Source: Bacillota bacterium
GTDB lineage: Bacteria > Bacillota > Clostridia > Tissierellales > Peptoniphilaceae
DNA: 13,059 nt
Reading direction: 5' to 3'
Assembly: GCA_023443025.1 (NCBI GenBank)
Contig: JAEZWM010000104.1
Span: 1-13,059 of the forward strand
In this document: piece by piece, positions 7,461 to 13,059 of the stretch
Numbering within the stretch: position 1 is the stretch's first letter
Layout: the number at the start of each line of letters is the position of its first letter
Program-made: the position numbers and the translations under genes
Notes under the pieces: model-generated
The model's database searches: none
What the model was told of the DNA's origin: nothing
Seen by the model: the letters and a program-made list of their open reading frames with translations, nothing else

Positions 7461-8411
7461 ATGATTTGGATATTGGATAATGAATGGCCGGACTATGAAT
7501 TAGAGAAAAGACTTTTGAAGGATTACTTTCCAAATACTGAAGTAATCATATCAAGAGATAACTTCGAAAAGGATGCTATTAAATATGGCGATAAAATCGA
7601 AGGTGTTCTATGCCAAGTTAGTATTAAATTAGATAAAAATATTCTTAATAAATTAGAAAAGTGTAAATGTATATCGGTATTTGGTACAGGATATGAGAAC
7701 ATCGACATTGAAACCTGCCAGAATTTAGGTATTTCAGTAGTCAATGTTAGAGGATATTGTAACGACGATATCTCAGATTATACTTTGGCTGCTATTCTCA
7801 ATCATAATAAGCCAATAGATTATTATCATGATAATTTAAAATTATTTTTGAAAGAGGGTAAATGGGGCGCCGAAACTGTTGTTAGTAATACTAGAAGGTT
7901 AAGCAAACAAACTGCCTTGATAGTTGGATTTGGAAACATAGGTAAAGCAATTGCTAAGAAACTCAAGAACGTTGGGATGAGGGTAATAATAAACGATGAT
8001 TATATGACTGAAGAACAGGTGTCAGAGTATGGGTTTTCATTCGTTTCCTGGGAAGAGGGATTTAAACAGGCTGATTATATCAGTGTAAATATTCGAGGAA
8101 TTGAAGTTAATAGAGATCGTATTGGTAAAAAAGAGTTTGAATTAATGAAAAATAGTGCCCTTATTATCAATACTTCAAGAGGGTTAGTTATAGACGAGAC
8201 AGAACTTATAAAAGCTGTAAACAACAAAAACATAGGCGGGGCAGTTTTAGATGTAATTAAAGAAGAACCTCCAAATGCAGATGATCCCATAATAAATACA
8301 AAGGGTATTATGGTCACGCCTCACATTTCTTATGCATCTGTTGATTCTCTTTTAGATTTAAGGACGATAGCCGTTGAGAATTTAGTGGAGAATATAAAAA
8401 ATAATATATAA
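7461..8411 (+). CDS. D-2-hydroxyacid dehydrogenase, NAD(H)-dependent
   Basis: Cytosolic oxidoreductase of the D-isomer-specific 2-hydroxyacid dehydrogenase family, 316 residues. It interconverts a D-2-hydroxy acid and a 2-oxo acid. The inserted Rossmann domain (about 100-290) carries GFGNIG (156-161) for the dinucleotide. Asp179/Asp180 at the end of the second beta strand favour NAD over NADP. The catalytic set is complete: Arg240 in NTSRG, Glu269 in IKEEPP and His288 in TPHIS. AGAGGGG (7447-7453) is the ribosome-binding site. The gene lies between dctM and the LarA-family gene, so its substrate is probably the compound imported by the TRAP system or one derived from it. The family includes enzymes for lactate, glycerate, 2-hydroxyglutarate and others, and the sequence alone does not decide among them. 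Confidence 0.9.
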   Translation: MIWILDNEWPDYELEKRLLKDYFPNTEVIISRDNFEKDAIKYGDKIEGVLCQVSIKLDKNILNKLEKCKCISVFGTGYENIDIETCQNLGISVVNVRGYCNDDISDYTLAAILNHNKPIDYYHDNLKLFLKEGKWGAETVVSNTRRLSKQTALIVGFGNIGKAIAKKLKNVGMRVIINDDYMTEEQVSEYGFSFVSWEEGFKQADYISVNIRGIEVNRDRIGKKEFELMKNSALIINTSRGLVIDETELIKAVNNKNIGGAVLDVIKEEPPNADDPIINTKGIMVTPHISYASVDSLLDLRTIAVENLVENIKNNI

Positions 8412-8455
8412 GAATATATAATTTGCATATGAGATTAGTTATTAAGGAGTTTAAA

Positions 8456-9685
8456 ATGCCAATTTTATTAGAAAAAGATATGAATATCGAACTTCCAAAA
8501 ATGTATGATGTAAAACAACTATTTCAAAGCACTGAACTTAAAGACATAAATAAATGTATGGATGATGAAAGTAATAAAACAAATATTAAGAACTCCATAA
8601 AACCGGGACAAAAAGTTGCGATAGCAGTCGGGAGTAGAGGAATTCGTAATTTACAACAAATAGTAAAAAATGTTGTGAATATAGTAAAAAAAATGGGAGC
8701 TGAACCATTTATCGTTTCAGCAATGGGGAGTCATGGAAGTGGAACTGAAGAAGGACAAAGAGAAGTACTTGAATATTATGGTATTACCGAAAAGGAATTA
8801 AAAGTACCCGTTATTACTAAAGTGGAAGTAGTTAAGGTAGGAGAGACTAAAAGTGGGTTTGATGTATATTTTGACAAGGTAGCATACGAGGCAGATGCTG
8901 TCATACCTATTAATAGAATTAAATTACATACCGACTTCGTAGATGATATACAAAGTGGAATATGTAAGATGCTGGTAATTGGTTTGGGTAACCATATTGG
9001 CTGTTCACAAATACATGAAGAAGATTTTGAAAAATTTGGAAGCATTATAAAAGAATCTGCAAAGATTATAATTAACAAAGTTAATATAGCTTTTGGAGTA
9101 GGTATAATTGAAAATGCATATGATCAAACAGCTATGGTTGAATTTGTAGAGTCAAACAGAATTATAGAAAGAGAAATCGAGCTTCTAAAGATAGCTAAGA
9201 AAAACATGCCTAGATTGATGATCCCGGATATCGATATATTAATAGTTGAAGAGATTGGAAAGAATATCTCTGGTGCAGGATATGACCCAAATATACTGGG
9301 TAAAAGCTATGTACTAAAAGAGTTTAGTGCAGTAGTGCCTAATATTGATAAGATGATATTGCTTGATATTACCGAAGAGTCTCATGGAAATGGGATAGGG
9401 ATGGGTATATTTGATATCATTACAAAAAAAGCTTTCGATAAGCTAAATCTAGAAGCAATGTATGCAAATGCCATAGCACCAAAGATATTAGAAGACTGTA
9501 AAATCCCACTAATAGCACAGAATGAAGACGAAGCGATAAAAGTAGCTATTAAAGTACTTAGAGGGGTAGATAAACAAAATCTTAAAATAGTAAAAATTAA
9601 AAACACACTAGAGTTAGAGCGAATAAGTGTTTCTGAAGCTTTATTACCTCTAGTAAAAAGAGATGAAAACTTGCAATTAATATAG
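8456..9685 (+). CDS. LarA-family (lactate racemase domain, DUF2088) protein
   Basis: Predicted cytosolic 2-hydroxyacid racemase or epimerase of the LarA family, 409 residues, close to the family's usual length. LarA uses a nickel-pincer nucleotide bound to a lysine. The counterparts are visible: His93 in MGSHGSGTEEG and His158 in KLHTDF for the two catalytic histidines, Lys171 in GICKML for the pincer-bearing lysine, and His187 in CSQIHEED for the nickel ligand. Spacings of 65, 13 and 16 residues are close to those I recall for Lactiplantibacillus plantarum LarA (66, 10 and 16). A later EESHGNGIGMG motif (307-317) is also present. The start is the ATG at 8456, six bases after AAGGAG (8444-8449); in-frame TTG (8423) and ATG (8429) upstream lack a site. 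The cofactor genes larB, larC and larE are not in the window. Substrate unknown; overall similarity to true lactate racemase looks low. Confidence 0.75.
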   Translation: MPILLEKDMNIELPKMYDVKQLFQSTELKDINKCMDDESNKTNIKNSIKPGQKVAIAVGSRGIRNLQQIVKNVVNIVKKMGAEPFIVSAMGSHGSGTEEGQREVLEYYGITEKELKVPVITKVEVVKVGETKSGFDVYFDKVAYEADAVIPINRIKLHTDFVDDIQSGICKMLVIGLGNHIGCSQIHEEDFEKFGSIIKESAKIIINKVNIAFGVGIIENAYDQTAMVEFVESNRIIEREIELLKIAKKNMPRLMIPDIDILIVEEIGKNISGAGYDPNILGKSYVLKEFSAVVPNIDKMILLDITEESHGNGIGMGIFDIITKKAFDKLNLEAMYANAIAPKILEDCKIPLIAQNEDEAIKVAIKVLRGVDKQNLKIVKIKNTLELERISVSEALLPLVKRDENLQLI

Positions 9686-9703
9686 GCAAATATTTTATAA
9701 TAA

Positions 9704-9733
9704 TTGTTGATTTTTTACAAAATTATATATATT
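9704..9733 (+). promoter_or_regulatory. Probable promoter of the GntR-family regulator gene
   Basis: TTGTTG (9704-9709) and TATATT (9728-9733), with an 18-base spacer, are a fair -35/-10 pair; TTGATT (9707-9712) is an overlapping alternative -35. The 89-base gap between the LarA-family gene and the regulator shows no terminator, so the regulator may be read both from here and by read-through from the operon. The -10 assignment is uncertain because the region is an AT run. Confidence 0.45.
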
Positions 9734-9736
9734 ATT

Positions 9737-9747
9737 ATGTATATAGG
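9737..9747. promoter_or_regulatory. Candidate GntR/FCD operator, site 2
   Basis: ATGTATATAGG matches the candidate operator at 2881-2891 in ten of eleven bases, with T in place of C at one position. It sits just downstream of the presumed -10 box of the regulator gene, in the same relative place as site 1. This points to autoregulation along with control of the operon. One half of the palindrome is degenerate, so this may be the weaker site. Confidence 0.5.
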
Positions 9748-9774
9748 AAAAAATAAATATCGGTGGAGGCATAA

Positions 9775-10455
9775 TTGCAAAATAAATTGAGAAAATTAGA
9801 AAAAAAGAATTTATCAAGCGTTGCTTACGAGGCTATTAAAAAAATGATAATAGACGGTCAAGTTAAAGAAGGAGAAATTTTGCCTGAATCACAGATTGCT
9901 AAGGCACTCAATATGAGTAGAACACCGGTTAGAGAAGCTATAAGAAAGTTAGAAAATGAAGGGGTATTGAAATCTATAGATGGTGTTGGAACATTAGTAA
10001 GCAGCATTACTTTTAAAGATATACTTGATATATATGAAGTTAGGGTTGCTCTTGAGACCAAAGCTCTTAAAACATCAATAAATAATATAAGTAAATCAGA
10101 GCTTGAAAAACTTAAAGTAGACATAGAAAAGGTTGCAGAAAAGCTAGAAATAAATGAGATGGAGGCACAAGCAATAAAGGAGTTATATGATCTCGATACT
10201 AAGCTACATGAATTGATAATTTTCGAGTCGGATAATGAATATATAAAAAAGATAATGACAGATATAAACTTTAAAATTCGAAGGAATAGACAAACGGCAT
10301 ATAATAATTATGAGACTTCTAAAGCAAGTGCTATACAACATCTAGAGATAGTTGAAAGAATTTTAGATAAAGATTATCAAGCTGCAGCTGAAGCAATAGA
10401 AATGCATATTTATTGGTCACTAAGAACTGTAGAACGATTTATGCATAGGATGTAG
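9775..10455 (+). CDS. GntR-family transcriptional regulator, FCD (FadR-like) subfamily
   Basis: DNA-binding regulator of 226 residues. The N-terminal winged helix-turn-helix (about 10-78) contains SVAYEAIKKMIIDGQVKEGE and the recognition segment ALNMSRTPVREAIRKLENEGVL. The C-terminal FCD ligand domain (about 82-215) keeps the usual metal-binding set: Asp141 and His145 (DTKLH), His189 and His211. FCD domains of this kind bind small organic acids, often through the metal. The start is TTG at 9775, five bases after GGAGG (9765-9769); the first internal ATG (9844) would delete part of the DNA-binding domain. It is the last gene of the carboxylate cluster, is followed by a terminator, and probably represses from the shared operator motif at 2881 and 9737, with the substrate or an intermediate as inducer (inference). 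Confidence 0.93.
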   Translation: MQNKLRKLEKKNLSSVAYEAIKKMIIDGQVKEGEILPESQIAKALNMSRTPVREAIRKLENEGVLKSIDGVGTLVSSITFKDILDIYEVRVALETKALKTSINNISKSELEKLKVDIEKVAEKLEINEMEAQAIKELYDLDTKLHELIIFESDNEYIKKIMTDINFKIRRNRQTAYNNYETSKASAIQHLEIVERILDKDYQAAAEAIEMHIYWSLRTVERFMHRM

Positions 10456-10480
10456 TTTACATTCTATAAAGTATATAATG

Positions 10481-10504
10481 AAAGAGTGGTTTTGCCACTC
10501 TTTT
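10481..10504 (+). terminator. Rho-independent terminator after the GntR gene
   Basis: AAAGAGTGG (10481-10489) pairs perfectly with CCACTCTTT (10495-10503) around a TTTTG loop. The right arm runs into TTTTATAATTTTT. It closes the carboxylate cluster and isolates it from the response regulator gene downstream. Confidence 0.85.
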
Positions 10505-10612
10505 ATAATTTTTCGATTTAATTTATAGATAAAGCTGTAATAGCAAGGTGGTTTTTTATTGCATTAAAGATATAATTATAATAAGAGACATCTTTCAGGA
10601 GGAGGTGAGTAT

Positions 10613-11485
10613 ATGTGTAAGATACTAATTTGTGATGAAAATATTGAAATCCTTAAGATTTTAAGTTTTATCATCGAGCAGAAACAGCTCGGGGAGGTGC
10701 TTGAGGAGATTGAAGATGGCGAAAGTGCAGTTGATATTATCACGTCACTTAATCCTGACTTAGTAATTACAGATTACTCACTAAGGCGTATTGATGGCAA
10801 TGAGGTTATTAGAAGGGCAAGGAATAAGGGGTATACGGGTAAATTTATTATGATTTCAAGCATTACCGATCCTGAAGTTATCTCTAAAGCTTACGACAAC
10901 GGTGTGAGCTTTTATATTAAAAAGCCTATAAATATAAGTGAGACCATACACATAATAGAGCAAACCTTAAGACTTGCTGACTTAGAACAGATGGAATTAA
11001 AAATAAAACAGATAGTAAATAGAAATGAGATATCCAGTATTGATTTCAGTCCAAACCAGCCTATAAGCTTTGATAAGGAAGTTGATAGGATACTGATCAG
11101 TCTTGGACTGCAAGGAACCGGTGGATACAGTGAGCTTAAAGAGCTTATTATCATGACGAATGAAAAAGAAAAATCGGGAAAGACGGACTATTTGTTGTCG
11201 GATTTATATGATAACTTAAGCTTACGAACCAATGAAAAATCAAAAACTATTGAACAAAAGATAAGAAGATCAACTCAAAGAGCTATGGACTATGTAGCTC
11301 TGATTGGACTGGAAGATTATGACAGTTTGGTGTTCGACAGATATGCTGCTGCCCTTTTTGATTTTTATGAGCTTAGAAAACAAATGGATTTTTTATCCGG
11401 AAAGTCAAATATTAAGGGAAGTATACATATTAGAAAATTTATAGAAGGAATTGCTATGCTTGCTAAAGATTCCTTAATTCCATAG
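10613..11485 (+). CDS. Response regulator with YcbB/GlnL-type output domain
   Basis: Two-component response regulator of 290 residues. The receiver domain (1 to about 120) has the acidic pocket Asp8/Glu9 (CDEN), phospho-acceptor Asp54 (VITDYSL), the switch serines 82-83 (MISSIT) and Lys104 in IKKP. The C-terminal part (about 145-285), with ILISLGLQGTGGYSELKELI and a helical end, matches the YcbB DNA-binding domain known from Bacillus subtilis GlnL, which controls glutamine use. A near-perfect Shine-Dalgarno (AGGAGGTGA, 10600-10608) lies four bases before the ATG. TATAAT at 10577-10582 is a probable -10 box, but no good -35 box is seen. No sensor kinase is in the window. The gene is monocistronic, bounded by terminators on both sides, and directly precedes the glutamate mutase operon, a natural target (inference). 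Domain call firm, regulon unknown. Confidence 0.88.
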   Translation: MCKILICDENIEILKILSFIIEQKQLGEVLEEIEDGESAVDIITSLNPDLVITDYSLRRIDGNEVIRRARNKGYTGKFIMISSITDPEVISKAYDNGVSFYIKKPINISETIHIIEQTLRLADLEQMELKIKQIVNRNEISSIDFSPNQPISFDKEVDRILISLGLQGTGGYSELKELIIMTNEKEKSGKTDYLLSDLYDNLSLRTNEKSKTIEQKIRRSTQRAMDYVALIGLEDYDSLVFDRYAAALFDFYELRKQMDFLSGKSNIKGSIHIRKFIEGIAMLAKDSLIP

Positions 11486-11513
11486 CTATCGCTAATTAAG
11501 ATAGCTATTTTTT
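11482..11513 (+). terminator. Rho-independent terminator overlapping the response regulator stop codon
   Basis: ATAGCTATC (11482-11490) pairs perfectly with GATAGCTAT (11500-11508) around a nine-base loop and is followed at once by a run of T (11508-11513). The left arm contains the TAG stop codon at 11483-11485, so a terminating ribosome would cover the hairpin. Confidence 0.8.
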
Positions 11514-11553
11514 AATGGATAATTTAAGAAATTTAGCAAAAAAAGTAAAATAA

Positions 11554-11604
11554 TAGACTACACAATGTAGGATTAGGTCTAAAATTGTAGTATAATTGTT
11601 ATAG
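11554..11604 (+). promoter_or_regulatory. Putative promoter/operator region of the glutamate mutase operon
   Basis: The 162-base gap before glmS holds a consensus -10 box TATAAT (11591-11596) without a recognisable -35 box, which suggests an activator-dependent promoter. Just upstream are nested dyads: CTACA-CAA-TGTAG (11558-11570) and the outer pair TAGAC (11554-11558) with GTCTA (11577-11581). A direct repeat AATTGT recurs with an 11-base period at 11583 and 11594. These could bind the YcbB-type regulator encoded upstream, but that is speculation. Confidence 0.4.
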
Positions 11605-11647
11605 TAAGCTTGAAAACGTTTGATAATCTAAAAATGGAGGTTAGGAC

Positions 11648-12061
11648 ATGTCAAAAAAGGTTAAATTAGTATTAGGCGTTATTGGTTCCGATTGTCATGC
11701 GGTTGGAAACAAAATATTAGATTATTCATTAACCGATGCAGGTTATGAAGTAATCAATATTGGAGTACTATCGCCACAAGAGGATTTTATTAACGCAGCA
11801 GTTGAAACAAATGCAGATGCAATTCTGGTATCATCTCTTTATGGACAAGGAGAGCTGGATTGTAGAGGTCTAAGAGAAAAGTGTGATGAAGCAGGTCTAG
11901 AAGGAATCAAACTATATGTTGGAGGCAATATTGTAGTTGGTAAACAGAACTTTGATGAGGTAAAAGTTAGGTTCGAAAAGATGGGATTCGATAGAGTGTA
12001 TCCACCAGGAACATCAATTGATACTACACTTAGAGACCTAAAGGAGGATTTTCCTGATTAA
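11648..12061 (+). CDS. glmS: Glutamate (methylaspartate) mutase, B12-binding S (sigma) subunit
   Basis: Small cobalamin-binding subunit of adenosylcobalamin-dependent glutamate mutase (EC 5.4.99.1), which rearranges L-glutamate to (2S,3S)-3-methylaspartate. The 137-residue length is normal. The base-off/His-on B12 motif is complete: Asp15, His17 and Gly20 in GSDCHAVG, then SSLYGQGELDCRG and YVGGNIVVGK further on. His17 should be the lower cobalt ligand. GGAGG (11636-11640) lies seven bases before the ATG. The catalytic partner glmE is expected downstream of glmL, beyond the window. The symbol is shared with the unrelated glucosamine-6-phosphate synthase gene; this is the mutase gene (mutS/mamA in older literature). 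Confidence 0.97.
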   Translation: MSKKVKLVLGVIGSDCHAVGNKILDYSLTDAGYEVINIGVLSPQEDFINAAVETNADAILVSSLYGQGELDCRGLREKCDEAGLEGIKLYVGGNIVVGKQNFDEVKVRFEKMGFDRVYPPGTSIDTTLRDLKEDFPD

Positions 12062-12073
12062 TAGGGAGAGTTT

Positions 12074-13059
12074 ATGAGAGCATATTTGTTCGTGGATTTT
12101 GGAAGTACAAATACTAAAGTAACACTGGTTGACATAGAAAGTGAGACAATAGTTGCTACTGCTAAAGCCTATACAACAGTTGAAACAGATGTAATGATTG
12201 GTTACCGAAATGCTATGGCTGAACTTGAAGAAAAAGTAGGAACCGATTTTGAAATTGTAAAGAAAGTAGCCTGCTCATCTGCAGCAGGAGGACTAAAAAT
12301 TGTAGCGATAGGACTTGTACCTGAATTGACAAGTGAAGCGGCAAAACGTGCTGCTCTTGGTGCAGGAGCAAAAATTGTTGGAACTTACAGTCACAATATA
12401 AACAAATCCGAAGCAAGAGAAATTGTCAGCTCAAACGCTGATATGATTCTACTAGCAGGGGGAACAGACGGCGGAAACTCAGAGTGTATATTACACAATG
12501 CACAAATGCTAAAAGATTTTGAAGTAAAAGTGCCCGTGGTCGTTGCAGGAAATAAATCCTGTATAGATGAAATAGAAGACATATTTGGTGAAAGTGTTGA
12601 GTACTATATCGCTGAAAATGTCATGCCAAAGCTAAATCAACTCAATGTTGAAAGCAGTAGAGAAACCATAAGGTCAATCTTTATGGAGAACATTACTAAA
12701 GCTAAAGGTATGACTCATGTAAAAGAAGAGATAAGCGGGATAGTTATGCCAACGCCGGCAGCAGTACTTAAAGCCGCTGAAGTCCTATCAAAAGGGACTG
12801 AAGACGAAGATGGACTTGGAGATTTAGCAGTTATAGATATCGGTGGAGCAACTACTGATATACACTCTATAGCGGAGGGGGCACCCAGCAAACCATCAGT
12901 CTTTTTAAGGGGCTTAGAAGAACCATTCGCTAAGCGTACTGTAGAAGGGGACTTAGGTATGAGATATTCAATCTCTTCAGTTGCAGAAGTTGCAGGTAAG
13001 AGGATGCTAAAATCATATCTGGGAGAAGAGTTCGAGTACGATATAGCTGAGGAGATAAA
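12074..13059 (+). CDS. glmL: Glutamate mutase accessory protein GlmL (MutL), partial
   Basis: The first 328 codons of an ASKHA-fold ATPase of the MutL/GlmL family, open to the end of the window; full proteins are about 460 residues. It is thought to reactivate or protect glutamate mutase, much as diol dehydratase reactivases do. Visible nucleotide-binding blocks are VDFGSTNTKVTLV (7-19), LLAGGTDGGNSE (126-137) and VIDIGGATTDIHS (253-265), followed by the family block VEGDLGMRYS (290-299). GGGAG (12064-12068) precedes the ATG by five bases, and the gene begins 12 bases after the glmS stop. The order glmS-glmL(-glmE) is the usual one in clostridia. There is no frameshift; the truncation is only the window edge. 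Confidence 0.95.
   Translation, partial: MRAYLFVDFGSTNTKVTLVDIESETIVATAKAYTTVETDVMIGYRNAMAELEEKVGTDFEIVKKVACSSAAGGLKIVAIGLVPELTSEAAKRAALGAGAKIVGTYSHNINKSEAREIVSSNADMILLAGGTDGGNSECILHNAQMLKDFEVKVPVVVAGNKSCIDEIEDIFGESVEYYIAENVMPKLNQLNVESSRETIRSIFMENITKAKGMTHVKEEISGIVMPTPAAVLKAAEVLSKGTEDEDGLGDLAVIDIGGATTDIHSIAEGAPSKPSVFLRGLEEPFAKRTVEGDLGMRYSISSVAEVAGKRMLKSYLGEEFEYDIAEEI

Noticed and set aside
8423..8455. Longer N-terminus for the LarA-family protein from TTG 8423 or ATG 8429.
   Set aside because: Neither has a ribosome-binding site, while AAGGAG sits six bases before the ATG at 8456.
10550..10563. A sequence resembling a second sigma-54 promoter (TGG...TTGCATTAAA) before the response regulator gene; it shares TATTGCATTAAA with the real one at 130-141.
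   Set aside because: Only nine bases separate the GG and GC instead of ten, and the -24 element lacks the CA after GG. Sigma-54 holoenzyme tolerates spacing changes poorly.
11514..11647. Possible cobalamin riboswitch before the B12-dependent mutase genes.
   Set aside because: The leader is too short and shows none of the conserved B12-box sequence; only the promoter-like dyads are visible.

Overview
The window looks like chromosomal DNA from a low-GC (roughly one-third G+C), strictly anaerobic, amino-acid-fermenting Firmicute, most plausibly of the Clostridia/Tissierellia type. This rests on strong AGGAGG ribosome-binding sites, AGA-rich arginine codon use, a YcbB/GlnL-type response regulator, a monofunctional glutamate formimidoyltransferase and a B12-dependent glutamate mutase. 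The species assignment is an inference. All supported genes lie on the + strand. I see no rRNA, tRNA, CRISPR array, insertion sequence or phage gene.

Region 1 (1-2720): a two-gene unit encoding a YjiH/Gate-domain membrane protein and FtcD, which removes the formimino group from N-formimino-L-glutamate in histidine breakdown. It is preceded by a full-consensus sigma-54 (-24/-12) promoter with a possible activator-binding dyad upstream, and ends in a 14-bp-stem terminator.

Region 2 (about 2850-10504): a catabolic unit with its own consensus sigma-A promoter. Gene order is AcnX dehydratase large subunit, AcnX small (swivel) subunit, TRAP transporter P, Q and M subunits, a D-2-hydroxyacid dehydrogenase, a LarA-family (lactate racemase-like) protein, and a GntR/FCD regulator. 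Nearly the same 11-base sequence, centred on TGTATA(C/T)A, lies just downstream of the -10 region both at the operon promoter and before the regulator gene, so it is a good operator candidate. A TRAP uptake system, a Fe-S dehydratase, a stereospecific 2-hydroxyacid dehydrogenase and a probable nickel-pincer racemase suggest uptake and fermentation of an external hydroxy or dihydroxy carboxylic acid. None of the usual cis-3-hydroxyproline pathway partners is present, so the substrate is open. This is the best candidate for an undescribed pathway.

Region 3 (10505-13059): an orphan response regulator with a YcbB-type output domain, then the start of a glutamate mutase operon: glmS and glmL, the latter cut by the window end. 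Glutamate mutase opens the methylaspartate route of glutamate fermentation. Regions 1 and 3 therefore fit together (histidine to glutamate to 3-methylaspartate), with the carboxylate operon lying between them.
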